64,000 nucleotides of DNA from Planctomycetota bacterium (GTDB lineage: Bacteria; Planctomycetota; UBA1135; GCA-002686595). The stretch is taken from NCBI GenBank assembly GCA_023150475.1, contig JAKLKU010000015.1, forward strand, positions 80,779 through 144,778, given 5' to 3'. The notes under the pieces were generated by a model that was not told where the DNA came from, searched no databases, and saw only the letters and a list, made by a program, of their open reading frames with translations. Position numbers and translations under genes: made by a program. Below, piece after piece: positions 1 to 8,308 of this stretch (positions within the stretch are counted from its first letter, which is position 1; every line of letters begins with the position of its first letter).

Positions 1-447
1 CAACTGCCCCTCCGGCTGCACTTCGAAGTTGTCGCGGATCGCCGCGTGGCCGGTGTGCTTGCCGGTGAGCAGCGTGCAGCGCGAGGGCGCGCACGCCGGA
101 GCTCCGGAGTAGTAGTTCGTGAAGCGCACGCCTTCGCGGGCGAGCCGATCGAGATGGGGCGTCGCGATCTTCGTCTGGCCGTAACACCCGAGCTCGCCGA
201 AGCCGAGGTCGTCGGCGAGGATCAGCACGACGTTCGGCGGCCGGGACGACGCGGCGAGCCGCGAGGGTTGCGCGTGCACGCTGGGAGCCTCGGAGTCGTT
301 TCCCTTTCCGACTCGGCTCGACGCGTCGGGCCGCGCACCCGAGTGACACGAAACGAGGACCATGAGCGCGACGCAACCGGTCGTCGACACGAGCGCCAGG
401 AGGCTTGCCGCGGCTCGCGACGTCGCGGAGGTCCGTGCGAGCCTCAC
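1..447 (-). CDS. Sulfatase, N-terminal part (runs off the left edge)
   Basis: The frame reads leftward and is cut by the window edge, leaving about 149 residues. After a hydrophobic signal region (ending near a possible lipobox, LVSC) come the type I sulfatase landmarks. [11 protein letters not shown] supplies the metal-binding Asp pair. Further on, the motif CAPSR is the C-x-P-S-R site whose Cys is matured to formylglycine, followed by TLLTGKHTG. Family knowledge predicts hydrolysis of sulfate esters outside the cytoplasm; the substrate cannot be told. The GTG at 447 is chosen because it gives a basic start and a full hydrophobic stretch; an ATG at 363 is an alternative with a very short signal. 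It diverges from the tetrahaem cytochrome gene. Confidence 0.85.
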   Translation of the reverse strand, partial: MRLARTSATSRAAASLLALVSTTGCVALMVLVSCHSGARPDASSRVGKGNDSEAPSVHAQPSRLAASSRPPNVVLILADDLGFGELGCYGQTKIATPHLDRLAREGVRFTNYYSGAPACAPSRCTLLTGKHTGHAAIRDNFEVQPEGQL

Positions 448-757
448 GCGAGTCCGCGGACCGAGCGCGCGACCCACGCCGGGGAGACATGACCGGAACG
501 AGGGTCTGCGTGCGGCGGACGGCGACATCGCCGCCACGATAGGCGCGACGTCACGAGCACGCCTGGACGAGCTGCGCAGAAAACCCGGGGGGCCTACGCA
601 CACCGGCCGGGCGCGTGGTGAGCCGAACTCCGGCGATCCTGCCTCCATCGAGGTAGCGAGCGATCGCCGCCCGCATCGTGCGTTGCTCCCGGAAGGCCGG
701 GGAGATTCTCGCGCCCGATGCGCTCGACGCGCTCGCGGTCCGGAAAGGAGCTGCGAG
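448..757. other. Divergent intergenic region
   Basis: About 310 bases separate the divergent sulfatase and tetrahaem cytochrome genes, so both promoters should lie here. I see no convincing -35/-10 pair or strong inverted repeat. The ribosome binding site AAAGGAG at 744-750 belongs to the cytochrome gene and favours its TTG start at 758. Confidence 0.5.
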
Positions 758-1339
758 TTGGAACGGTCAGCCACACGAAGCACGCGTCGCCGCGCGACCT
801 CGTCCGTGCTCGCTCTCGCGCTCGCGCTCGCAGCGTGGGCCTGCGGTCACGGCAACGCACACGAGCTCGATCTCTCCGCCGGTTGGGTGCCCGCCGCCGA
901 CGCGCCGGCCGCCGGGACCAAGTTGCACACGCCGCCGCCGCCGTTCAGCGAAGGCATCTTCCCGTGCTCGGAATGCCACGAGCCGGACATGCCGGTGAAC
1001 ACGAAACGGCGCGAGCTCTCGATGGCGCACCAGGAGATCGTGCTGAAGCACGATGCCGAGCATCGTTGGTGCCTCGACTGCCACGATGCGACCGATCGTG
1101 ACTCGCTGCACCTCGCGAGCGGCGAGAAAGTGCCGTTCGAGGAGTCGTATCGCCTGTGCGGCCAGTGCCACGGCGACAAGTACCGCGACTGGCGCGCGGG
1201 CGTGCACGGCCGACGCAGCGGGCAGTGGGACGGAGAGAAGGAGTACCTGCTCTGCGTCCATTGCCACAACTCGCACGCGCCGAAGTTCGCACCGATCAAG
1301 CCGCTTCCCCCGCCCCCGAAACCGGAGCGCACGCCGTGA
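758..1339 (+). CDS. Tetrahaem c-type cytochrome, partner of an NrfCD-type quinol module
   Basis: The protein has about 193 residues with a signal peptide (hydrophobic stretch of Leu/Ala ending in AWACGHG, possibly a lipobox). Four CXXCH sites follow: CSECH, CLDCH, CGQCH and CVHCH. The TTG start at 758 is chosen because AAAGGAG lies 7 bases upstream and because frames further upstream give arginine-rich non-protein-like sequence. The stop overlaps the next gene's GTG start by four bases (GTGA), indicating translational coupling. In related modules a multihaem cytochrome accepts electrons from the ferredoxin/NrfD pair in the periplasm, and I infer that role here. The haem count and coupling are seen directly; the partner redox chain is inferred. 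Confidence 0.85.
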   Translation: MERSATRSTRRRATSSVLALALALAAWACGHGNAHELDLSAGWVPAADAPAAGTKLHTPPPPFSEGIFPCSECHEPDMPVNTKRRELSMAHQEIVLKHDAEHRWCLDCHDATDRDSLHLASGEKVPFEESYRLCGQCHGDKYRDWRAGVHGRRSGQWDGEKEYLLCVHCHNSHAPKFAPIKPLPPPPKPERTP

Positions 1340-2223
1340 ACGCACCCGACACCACTCGTCGCGACTTCCTCTGCACGCTCGCCGGTTGCGCCGCGGCGCT
1401 CGCCGGTGCCTGCGGCGATGTCACGCACACGGAGTTCTTCCGCAGCCACTTCAAGGAACTCACGCCCGAGGACCTCGACGGGATCCTGAAGAAGATCGAA
1501 CGCGAGTGCGAGACGAAGTACGGCAAGGACGTCGACGTGAAGAACACGCCGGCGCGCGAGGGCGTGCAATTCGCCTACGCGCTCGACATCTCGCGTTGCG
1601 TCGGTTGCCGCCGCTGTGTCTACGCGTGCGTCGCCGAGAACAACCAGAGCCGCGACCCGGTGGTGCAGTGGATCCGCGTGCTCGAGATGGACAAGGAAAA
1701 GGGCATCGACTTCGAGCACGCGAACCCCTACTACGACGCCGAGACCGTGCCGCGGCCCGGGCACACCTACTTGCCGGTCGCGTGCCAGCACTGCGAGAAC
1801 CCGCCGTGCGTGAAGACGTGTCCGGTCGGCGCGACGTGGAAGGAGCCCGACGGCATCGTCGTCATCGACTACGACTGGTGCATCGGTTGTCGCTGCTGCA
1901 TGTCGGCCTGCCCGTACGGCGCGAGGCGCTTCAACTGGAAGGAGCCGTCGCTGCCCGCGGACGAGATGAACCCGAACCTGCACGTGCTCGGCAACCGCCC
2001 GCGCCCGAAAGGCGTCGTCGAGAAGTGCACGTGGTGCGTGCACCGCGTCCGCGACGGTCGGTATCCGGCGTGCGTCGAAGTGTGTCCGGTCGGTGCGCGC
2101 AAGTTCGGCAACTTGCTCGATCCGTCGAGCGAGATCCGTTACGTGCTCGACAAGAAGCGCGTGTTCGTGCTGAAGAACGAACTCGCGACCCACCCGCGTT
2201 TCTACTACTTCTACGGCCTCTGA
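1336..2223 (+). CDS. Tat-exported 4x[4Fe-4S] ferredoxin subunit (NrfC/DsrO/DmsB-like)
   Basis: The protein has about 295 residues. The N-terminus carries a Tat-type signal (TTRRDFLCTLAG, twin arginine followed by a hydrophobic stretch), so it is expected to fold before export to the periplasm. Four cysteine clusters of the DMSO-reductase FeS-subunit type follow: CVGCRRCVYAC, CQHCENPPCVKTCP, CIGCRCCMSACP and CTWCVHRV with a later CVEVCP. Family role: electron wire between a quinone-reactive membrane subunit and a periplasmic redox partner. It starts at GTG 1336 inside the stop of the tetrahaem gene and is followed 15 bases later by the NrfD gene, so the three form an operon. No catalytic molybdopterin subunit is present in the cluster. 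Confidence 0.9.
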   Translation: MNAPDTTRRDFLCTLAGCAAALAGACGDVTHTEFFRSHFKELTPEDLDGILKKIERECETKYGKDVDVKNTPAREGVQFAYALDISRCVGCRRCVYACVAENNQSRDPVVQWIRVLEMDKEKGIDFEHANPYYDAETVPRPGHTYLPVACQHCENPPCVKTCPVGATWKEPDGIVVIDYDWCIGCRCCMSACPYGARRFNWKEPSLPADEMNPNLHVLGNRPRPKGVVEKCTWCVHRVRDGRYPACVEVCPVGARKFGNLLDPSSEIRYVLDKKRVFVLKNELATHPRFYYFYGL

Positions 2224-2238
2224 TCCGGGAGCGTCGCG

Positions 2239-3495
2239 ATGAGCGTCTTCGGTCAGTTCCTGCGCTTCGTCACCGGCAGCGTGCGCATCGTCACGCGCGG
2301 CAATGCGCTCTATTGGACGTGGATCCTGTCGCTGCTCGTGATGATCGCGATCGGCGCGACGGCCTACGTGCACCAGATGCAGACCGGCCTGATCTCGACC
2401 AGCATGCGCGATCAGGTCTCGTGGGCCTTCTACATCGGCAACTTCACGTTCCTGGTCGGCGTCGCGGCGGCGGCCGTGCTGCTCGTGATCCCGGCGTACG
2501 TGTACCACTGGAAGCCGATCAAGGAGGTCGTGATCCTCGGCGAGCTCCTCGCGATCGCGGCGATCGTGATGTGCGCGCTCTTCGTGCTCGTCGACGTCGG
2601 CCATCCCGATCGTCTGCAGCACCTGATGCCGGGCATCGGCACGCTCAACCTGCCGACGTCGCTGCTCGCGTGGGACGTCGTCGTGTTGAACGGCTACCTC
2701 GTCTTGAACTTCACGATCGTCACGTACCTGCTCTTCATGCTGGTGCGCGGCAAACACCCGAACTACGCGATCTTCACGCCGCTCGTGCTGCTCTCGATCC
2801 CGTGGGCGATCGGCATCCACACGGTGACGGCGTTCCTCTACAACGGGCTCGCCGCGCGGCCGTTCTGGAACTCCGCGATCCTGGCGCCGCGTTTCATCGC
2901 GTCGGCGTTGTGCTCGGGCCCGGCGGTCCTCGTCGTGCTGATGCAGCTCTTGCGCCGCTTCACGCGCTTCGAGATCCAGGACGCCGCGATCTGGAAGGTC
3001 GCCGAGCTGATGGCGTACGCGATGTTCCTGAACCTCTTCCTGCTCGGCGCGGAAGTGTTCAAGGAGTACTACTCGGGCACCGAGCACCTGATCCACATGC
3101 AGTACATGTTCGCCGGCGTCGGCGAGCACGACGCGATCGTGCCGTTCATGTGGACCGCAGTCGCTTGCTCGTTCATCTCGTTCCTGCTGTTCCTCGTGCC
3201 GCAGACGCGCAAGAACCCGATCACGCTCAACCTCGGTTGCGGCTTGATCTGGCTCGGCGTCTACCTCGAGAAGGGCATGGGCCTCGTCATCCCGGGCATG
3301 ACGCCCGACACGCTCGGCGAAATCTACGAGTACCAACCGTCGCGGACCGAGTGGCTCGTCGCGATGGGCATCTTCGCGGTCGGCTTCCTGCTCTTCACGC
3401 TGATGGTGAAGGTCGCGACACCGATCATGCTCGGTGAGTTCCGCGTCGCGGGCGACGAGCACGCGCACGCGCCGGCGAAACCCGCGACCGCGTGA
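2239..3495 (+). CDS. NrfD/PsrC-family quinone-interacting membrane subunit
   Basis: This 418-residue polytopic protein has about nine or ten hydrophobic segments, typical of NrfD/PsrC/ActC proteins. Family members exchange electrons between the membrane quinone pool and the ferredoxin subunit encoded upstream, without cofactors of their own. GGGAG about 8 bases before ATG 2239 supports the start. It closes the three-gene operon begun by the tetrahaem cytochrome, so the likely route is quinol to NrfD to ferredoxin to cytochrome, or the reverse. The absence of a molybdopterin oxidoreductase resembles electron-transfer modules more than a complete reductase; the physiological direction is not visible. 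Confidence 0.9.
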   Translation: MSVFGQFLRFVTGSVRIVTRGNALYWTWILSLLVMIAIGATAYVHQMQTGLISTSMRDQVSWAFYIGNFTFLVGVAAAAVLLVIPAYVYHWKPIKEVVILGELLAIAAIVMCALFVLVDVGHPDRLQHLMPGIGTLNLPTSLLAWDVVVLNGYLVLNFTIVTYLLFMLVRGKHPNYAIFTPLVLLSIPWAIGIHTVTAFLYNGLAARPFWNSAILAPRFIASALCSGPAVLVVLMQLLRRFTRFEIQDAAIWKVAELMAYAMFLNLFLLGAEVFKEYYSGTEHLIHMQYMFAGVGEHDAIVPFMWTAVACSFISFLLFLVPQTRKNPITLNLGCGLIWLGVYLEKGMGLVIPGMTPDTLGEIYEYQPSRTEWLVAMGIFAVGFLLFTLMVKVATPIMLGEFRVAGDEHAHAPAKPATA

Positions 3496-3602
3496 CGCAG
3501 ACCTTTCGAACCGTTCCTCCTCGGCACTGATCCGTATTGGGAGCGAGCACGGGCGGACGCGAAGCTCTCGCGTTCGCTCGCTCGCTTTCGGAAACTCCGC
3601 GC

Positions 3603-5951
3603 ATGACTCGATCCGCACGCCCCGTCCGCTCCACCCGCGCCAAGACCTCCGCCCGCGCCGCCCATGCGGAACGCGCAAGCCGCGCAGACGACGCAGTTCG
3701 TCCGACGCGCTCACGTGACACACTGCGTGCTGGCGACGCACCACGTGCGGGTGACGCACGGCGCGCTGCGCGCGCTGGCACGGCCGCGCGCGCAGGACAC
3801 CCGGCGAGCGCCGGCGACGCGGCTCACGGCGGCGCCGGCGCGGACTCCACGCGCGCGGCGCGTCCGCGCGAGCGCAACGGACGGCCTAGCGGGCTCGACG
3901 CGCTCTTCCGGCCGCGCTCGGTCGCCGTGATCGGCGCGTCGCGGCGGCCAGGGACGATCGGTTACGAAGTGCTGCACAACCTGATCACCGGCGGCTTCGT
4001 CGGGAAGGTCTTCCCGGTCAACCCGAAGGCCGACGTGTTGCACTCGATCAAGTGCCATCGATCGGTGACGGCGATCGACGACCCTGTCGACCTCGCGGTC
4101 GTGATCGTGCCGAAGGAACTCGTCCCCGCCGCGATCGAACAGTGCGCGAAGAAGCGCGTCGGCGCCGTGATCGTCATCACTGCGGGCTTCAAGGAGACCG
4201 GCGTCGATGGCGCGCAGGCCGAAGCACGGATCCTGCGCACCGCGCGGCGCGTCGGCATGCGGCTCGTCGGACCGAACTGCATGGGCATCCAGAACGCGAA
4301 CTACGACGTGCGGCTCAACGCGACGTTCGGGCGCACGTTCCCGAAGCCCGGGCCCGTCGCGTTCGTGTCGCAGTCGGGCGCGATGGGCGAAGCGCTGCTC
4401 GCGCACGCCGACCAGATCAACCTCGGCGTGTCGATGTTCGTGTCGATGGGCAATCGCGCGGACGTCAGCGCGAACGACTTGCTCGAGTACTGGGGCGCGG
4501 ATCCGACGATCCGTTGCGTGCTGCTCTACCTCGAGAGCTTCGGCAACCCGCGCAACTTCGTGCCGACCGCGCGGCGCATCAGCCGCGAGAAGGCGATCGT
4601 CACGGTCAAGGCCGGGCGTTCGCGCGCCGGCGCCCTCGCCGCGTCGAGTCACACCGGTGCGCTCGCCGGCGCCGACGTCGCGGCGGACGCGCTGCTCAAG
4701 GACTGCGGCGTGCAACGCGTCGACTCCGTCGAAGAGCTCTTCGACGTCGGGCTCGCGCTCTCGAAGCTCGGGCTCCCGAAAGGCAACCGCGTCGCGGTGC
4801 TGACCAACGCCGGCGGGCCCGCGATCCTCGCGACCGACGCGTTGGTGCGCTGGGGACTCGAGATGGCGGCGCTCGAGGAGACGACGCGCGCGTCGTTGCG
4901 CGAGATCCTGGTGCCGGAAGCGAGCGTGCAGAACCCCATCGACATGGTCGCCGGCGCCACGGCGGAGAACTATCGGCGTTCGCTCGAACTGTTGCTCGGC
5001 GACCCGACGGTCGACATGGTGCTCGTGATCTTCGTGCCGCCGATCACGCACGACCCGATCCTCGTCGCGCGCACTGTCTTCGACGTCGCGAAGGGCTCGA
5101 AGAAGCCCGTCGTCGGCTGTTTCATGTCGCGCGACGAAGTGATGCGCGCGATCGCGAAGGAAACGCAGCGCGCACAGCAGGACTGGGTGCCGATCTACCT
5201 GTATCCCGAGTCCGCGGTGCGGGCGCTCGCCGCGCTCGACGAACGCCGGCGCATCCTCGAGCGGCCGGAAGGCCGCGTGAAACGCCGGCGCGTCGACGCC
5301 GACGAGTTGCGAGCGATCCTGAAGCCCGGTTGGCTCGGCGTCGAAGCGCGCCGCGCGTTGTCGGCCGCGTACGGACTCGAAGTCGTGCCCGGAGGCCTCG
5401 CGCGCAGCCAGTCCGAGGCCGTCGCGATCGCGGAGCGCGTCGGTTATCCGGTCGTGATGAAGATGTCGGTGCCCGACGTGACGCACAAGAGCGACGTCGG
5501 CGGCGTGTTGCTCGACCTCGCGGACGAAGCGGCGGTGCGCAAGGCGTTCGAGCGCTTGATGAGCTCGAAGGCCGAAGGCGTCAACGTGCAGAAGATGCTG
5601 AAGGGCGGCCACGAAGTGGTCGTCGGCTTCCACGCGGACCCGCAGTACGGGCCGATCCTGATGTTCGGGCTCGGCGGCGTGTACGTCGAAGTGTTGAAGG
5701 ACGTCTCCTTCGCGCTGTGCCCGGTCAGCGACGTGCGGGCGCAGGAGCTCGTGCGGGAGATCAAAGGCTGGCCGATCCTCGCCGGCATCCGCGGACGCGC
5801 CGGGATCGACGAGCAGGCGCTCGTCGAGGCGATCCAACGCATCTCGCAGATCGCGATCGACTTGCCGGAGATCGAGGAGCTCGAGATCAACCCGTTGATC
5901 GTCTCGCCCCACGGTGCGTGCGCCGTCGACATGCGCGCACGGGTCTCGTGA
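3603..5951 (+). CDS. Acyl-CoA synthetase, NDP/ADP-forming (acetate-CoA ligase type)
   Basis: About 782 residues. After an odd N-terminus (residues 1-97, almost entirely Ala, Arg, Gly, Asp, Thr) come a CoA-binding Rossmann domain (SVAVIGASRRPGTIG), the succinyl-CoA-ligase-like domains with the expected phosphohistidine motif SSHTGALAG, and a C-terminal ATP-grasp domain ending in EELEINPLIV. The family interconverts acyl-CoA, ADP and phosphate with acid, CoA and ATP. No acetyltransferase domain is present, unlike Pat-type relatives. The start is uncertain: ATG 3603 lacks a good ribosome site and a start nearer 3890 would remove the low-complexity part. It sits between two electron-transfer units with no obvious functional link. 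Confidence 0.85.
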   Translation: MTRSARPVRSTRAKTSARAAHAERASRADDAVRPTRSRDTLRAGDAPRAGDARRAARAGTAARAGHPASAGDAAHGGAGADSTRAARPRERNGRPSGLDALFRPRSVAVIGASRRPGTIGYEVLHNLITGGFVGKVFPVNPKADVLHSIKCHRSVTAIDDPVDLAVVIVPKELVPAAIEQCAKKRVGAVIVITAGFKETGVDGAQAEARILRTARRVGMRLVGPNCMGIQNANYDVRLNATFGRTFPKPGPVAFVSQSGAMGEALLAHADQINLGVSMFVSMGNRADVSANDLLEYWGADPTIRCVLLYLESFGNPRNFVPTARRISREKAIVTVKAGRSRAGALAASSHTGALAGADVAADALLKDCGVQRVDSVEELFDVGLALSKLGLPKGNRVAVLTNAGGPAILATDALVRWGLEMAALEETTRASLREILVPEASVQNPIDMVAGATAENYRRSLELLLGDPTVDMVLVIFVPPITHDPILVARTVFDVAKGSKKPVVGCFMSRDEVMRAIAKETQRAQQDWVPIYLYPESAVRALAALDERRRILERPEGRVKRRRVDADELRAILKPGWLGVEARRALSAAYGLEVVPGGLARSQSEAVAIAERVGYPVVMKMSVPDVTHKSDVGGVLLDLADEAAVRKAFERLMSSKAEGVNVQKMLKGGHEVVVGFHADPQYGPILMFGLGGVYVEVLKDVSFALCPVSDVRAQELVREIKGWPILAGIRGRAGIDEQALVEAIQRISQIAIDLPEIEELEINPLIVSPHGACAVDMRARVS

Positions 5952-5959
5952 GCCCTACT

Positions 5960-5981
5960 CCCTTGGGCGTACTCCCAGGGG
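5960..5981 (+). terminator. Hairpin after the acyl-CoA synthetase gene
   Basis: An 8-base stem (CCCTTGGG with CCCAGGGG, one G-U pair) and a 6-base loop lie 8 bases after the stop codon. There is no T-run, so it may be a weak or Rho-assisted terminator. Confidence 0.45.
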
Positions 5982-6030
5982 AACGCGTTTCGCTCCCCGT
6001 GGTGCGTATGCTCTCGGGGCCTTGCGGACC

Positions 6031-6054
6031 CGAGAATCACCGCGTGGATTCTCG
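6031..6054 (+). promoter_or_regulatory. Perfect inverted repeat ahead of the 13-haem gene
   Basis: CGAGAATC (6031-6038) pairs perfectly with GATTCTCG (6047-6054) around an 8-base spacer, 58 bases upstream of the cytochrome start at 6112. It could be an operator or a leader hairpin. No specific regulator can be assigned. Confidence 0.4.
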
Positions 6055-6111
6055 CGCTCGTCGCGGGAATCCGCGCCAACACGCACAGAGCCTCCGCTCA
6101 GGAAGCGTGAG

Positions 6112-8295
6112 ATGAAGACCTCGGATCGGACTCGGTTCCCACGCGCTCTCTCGAAGCTGTTCCTGGCGTGCGCACTCGCGCTCGCCACGACCGAACGGAG
6201 CTACGCACAGGAACCACCCTCCGACGCGGCCTGCAAGCTCTGCCACGAAGTCGAGACCGCGCGCAACCCGAAGGCAGAGACCAAGACGCCGCACAGCGAC
6301 GTCACCTGCGTCCAATGCCACGTCACGCTCGCCACGTACGATCCGAGCGAGGACGAACACGCGCGTCCAGTTCCGCCCGCGAGCTGCACGGCGTGTCACG
6401 CCGAACAAGAGGCCGCGTTCGCGAAGAGCGCCCACGCCGACAACTCCGATCGTTGCGCGGCGTGTCACGTGCCGCACGACGTCGGGCTCCCCGAGGCGAA
6501 GCCGCTCGGCTGCGCGACCTGTCACGGCGACGCGCAGAAGGCCTGGCAAGCGAGCGTGCACGCCGGCGATCCGGGCAACGGTCGTCCGGCGGCGCTGTGC
6601 GTCGACTGCCACGGCGCGCACGAGGCGGCGAGCTCGAAGTCGCCCGACTCGCGCACCCATCCGCTCAATCAACCCGACGTCTGCGAAGCGTGCCACAAGC
6701 CGAACCCTAGCGCGGAACACCCGGCGCCCGGCGGTGCGAAGGTCGAGCAGTACGAAACCAGCGCGCACGGGATCGCGCTGCGCAAGGACGGACTCGTCGT
6801 CACCGCGACCTGCGTTTCGTGCCACGGCGGTCACGACGTCAAGAAGGTGGCCGCCCCCGACGCACCGACCGCGCGCAAGCAGATCCCCCACACTTGCGGC
6901 GAGTGCCACACCGGGATCCTCAGGAACTACCTCGCCGGCGTGCACGGCGCCGACTTCGAACAAGGCGGCAAGGACGTGCCCGTGTGCACCGACTGCCACC
7001 GCGAACACGCCGTGCAAGGACCGTCGCAGGCCGATTCGAGCGTCTCGCCGAAGCTCGTCGCGGAGACCTGCGCGCGGTGCCACAACGACGGCGAACTCGC
7101 GAGCCGCTACGGGTTCAAAGCGACTGCACGCAGCTCCTGGGGCAGCTCGTACCACGGCATCGCCGCGGGCTTCGGCGACGAAGGCGCGGCGAACTGCGCG
7201 TCGTGCCACGGCTTCCACGACATCTTCCCGTCGAGCGATCCGCGCTCGTCGGTGCATGCCGCGAACCTCGACCAGACTTGCGGCGCGTGCCACACCAACG
7301 CCGGCGCGGCGTTCTCGCGCGTGCCGGTGCACTCGATCGAAGGCGAGACCGAGAACCCGGTGCCGTGGTGGGTCAAGCAGATCTACTCCGTGCTGCTCGG
7401 CGGCGTGATCGGCGCGTTCATCCTGCTCGTGGTGATCGACCTCTTCGGCCGCTGGCGCTTGCGCATGGGCTGGGGACCGAAGGAGACCGAACACGTCGAC
7501 CCGCAGCGCTGGCCCGACGAAGATCGTCTGGTCTCGCCGCACGAGCAATTCGAGCGGATGAGCTTCCACGGTCGGATCCAGCACGCGGTGCTGGTGACTT
7601 CGTTCACGCTGCTCGTGCTGACCGGCCTGCCGCTCTTCCTCCACGACACCGAGTGGATGCAGCGCATCATCGACCTCGAGGGCGGCTTCCGCCTCCGCAG
7701 CCAACTCCACCGCATCGCTGCGTTCGGCTTGATCGGTCTTTCGCTGTGGCACCTCTTCGCGGTGCTCTTGAGCCCGAAGTCACGCAAGTGGCTCATGCTG
7801 ATGATGTTCCGGCCGCGCGACATCACCGACTTCATCGGCGAAGTGATGTTCAACTTGGGGCTCACCGATTGGTTGGCCCGCAAGGGTTGGTTCAAGAAGC
7901 TCTTCGAGCGCTGGCCGGCGCTGCGTTTCGCCGAGCGGCCCGCGCTCGGACGCTACGGGCTCGTCGAGAAGCTCGAGTACGGCGCCGTGGTGTGGGGCAA
8001 CTTCGTGATGATCGCGAGCGGTGCGATCCTCTGGCGTCCCGACTGGTTCCTCGACTGGATGCCGCACTGGACGTTCGACGTCTGCCGCGTCGTGCACGGG
8101 TTCGAAGCGACCCTCGCGTTCCTCGCGATCATCATCTGGCACATGTATCACGTGCACCTGCGCCCCGGGAACTTCCCGATGAGCTGGGTGTGGTTGAACG
8201 GTCGCATCTCCCGCAAGGAGTTGCGTCACCATCACCCGGAGGAATACCTCCGGATCCTCGAGCGCCGGCGTTCGTCGTCGCACGAGCCGCTTTAG
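6112..8295 (+). CDS. CbcL-like membrane cytochrome: 13 haem c sites fused to a cytochrome b domain
   Basis: The protein has about 727 residues. A signal peptide ending near SYAQE is followed by thirteen CXXCH motifs within about the first 400 residues, then a first membrane helix near VLLGGVIGAFILLVVIDLF. A C-terminal four-helix b-type domain follows, with histidines in helices (FHGRIQHAVL, LHRIAAFG, VVHGFEATLAF, IWHMYHVHLRP). This matches the CbcL plan known from Geobacter, where a periplasmic multihaem part and an FdnI/HydC-like diheme b domain oxidise menaquinol for extracellular respiration. The start is set by AGGAAG upstream of ATG 6112. The next gene, with the same plan, begins 13 bases after its stop. 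The quinol oxidase role is inferred from the family. Confidence 0.88.
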   Translation: MKTSDRTRFPRALSKLFLACALALATTERSYAQEPPSDAACKLCHEVETARNPKAETKTPHSDVTCVQCHVTLATYDPSEDEHARPVPPASCTACHAEQEAAFAKSAHADNSDRCAACHVPHDVGLPEAKPLGCATCHGDAQKAWQASVHAGDPGNGRPAALCVDCHGAHEAASSKSPDSRTHPLNQPDVCEACHKPNPSAEHPAPGGAKVEQYETSAHGIALRKDGLVVTATCVSCHGGHDVKKVAAPDAPTARKQIPHTCGECHTGILRNYLAGVHGADFEQGGKDVPVCTDCHREHAVQGPSQADSSVSPKLVAETCARCHNDGELASRYGFKATARSSWGSSYHGIAAGFGDEGAANCASCHGFHDIFPSSDPRSSVHAANLDQTCGACHTNAGAAFSRVPVHSIEGETENPVPWWVKQIYSVLLGGVIGAFILLVVIDLFGRWRLRMGWGPKETEHVDPQRWPDEDRLVSPHEQFERMSFHGRIQHAVLVTSFTLLVLTGLPLFLHDTEWMQRIIDLEGGFRLRSQLHRIAAFGLIGLSLWHLFAVLLSPKSRKWLMLMMFRPRDITDFIGEVMFNLGLTDWLARKGWFKKLFERWPALRFAERPALGRYGLVEKLEYGAVVWGNFVMIASGAILWRPDWFLDWMPHWTFDVCRVVHGFEATLAFLAIIIWHMYHVHLRPGNFPMSWVWLNGRISRKELRHHHPEEYLRILERRRSSSHEPL

Positions 8296-8308
8296 GAGTC
8301 GAGCACCG

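Noticed and set aside
847..3759. Very long - strand open frame opposite the NrfCD operon
   Set aside because: Its translation is rich in Arg, His, Asp and Glu with no domain, typical of the shadow of high-GC coding DNA. The + strand has clear family motifs.
3711..5912. Long - strand frame opposite the acyl-CoA synthetase
   Set aside because: It is a low-complexity Arg/Asp/His translation mirroring a well-supported + strand enzyme.
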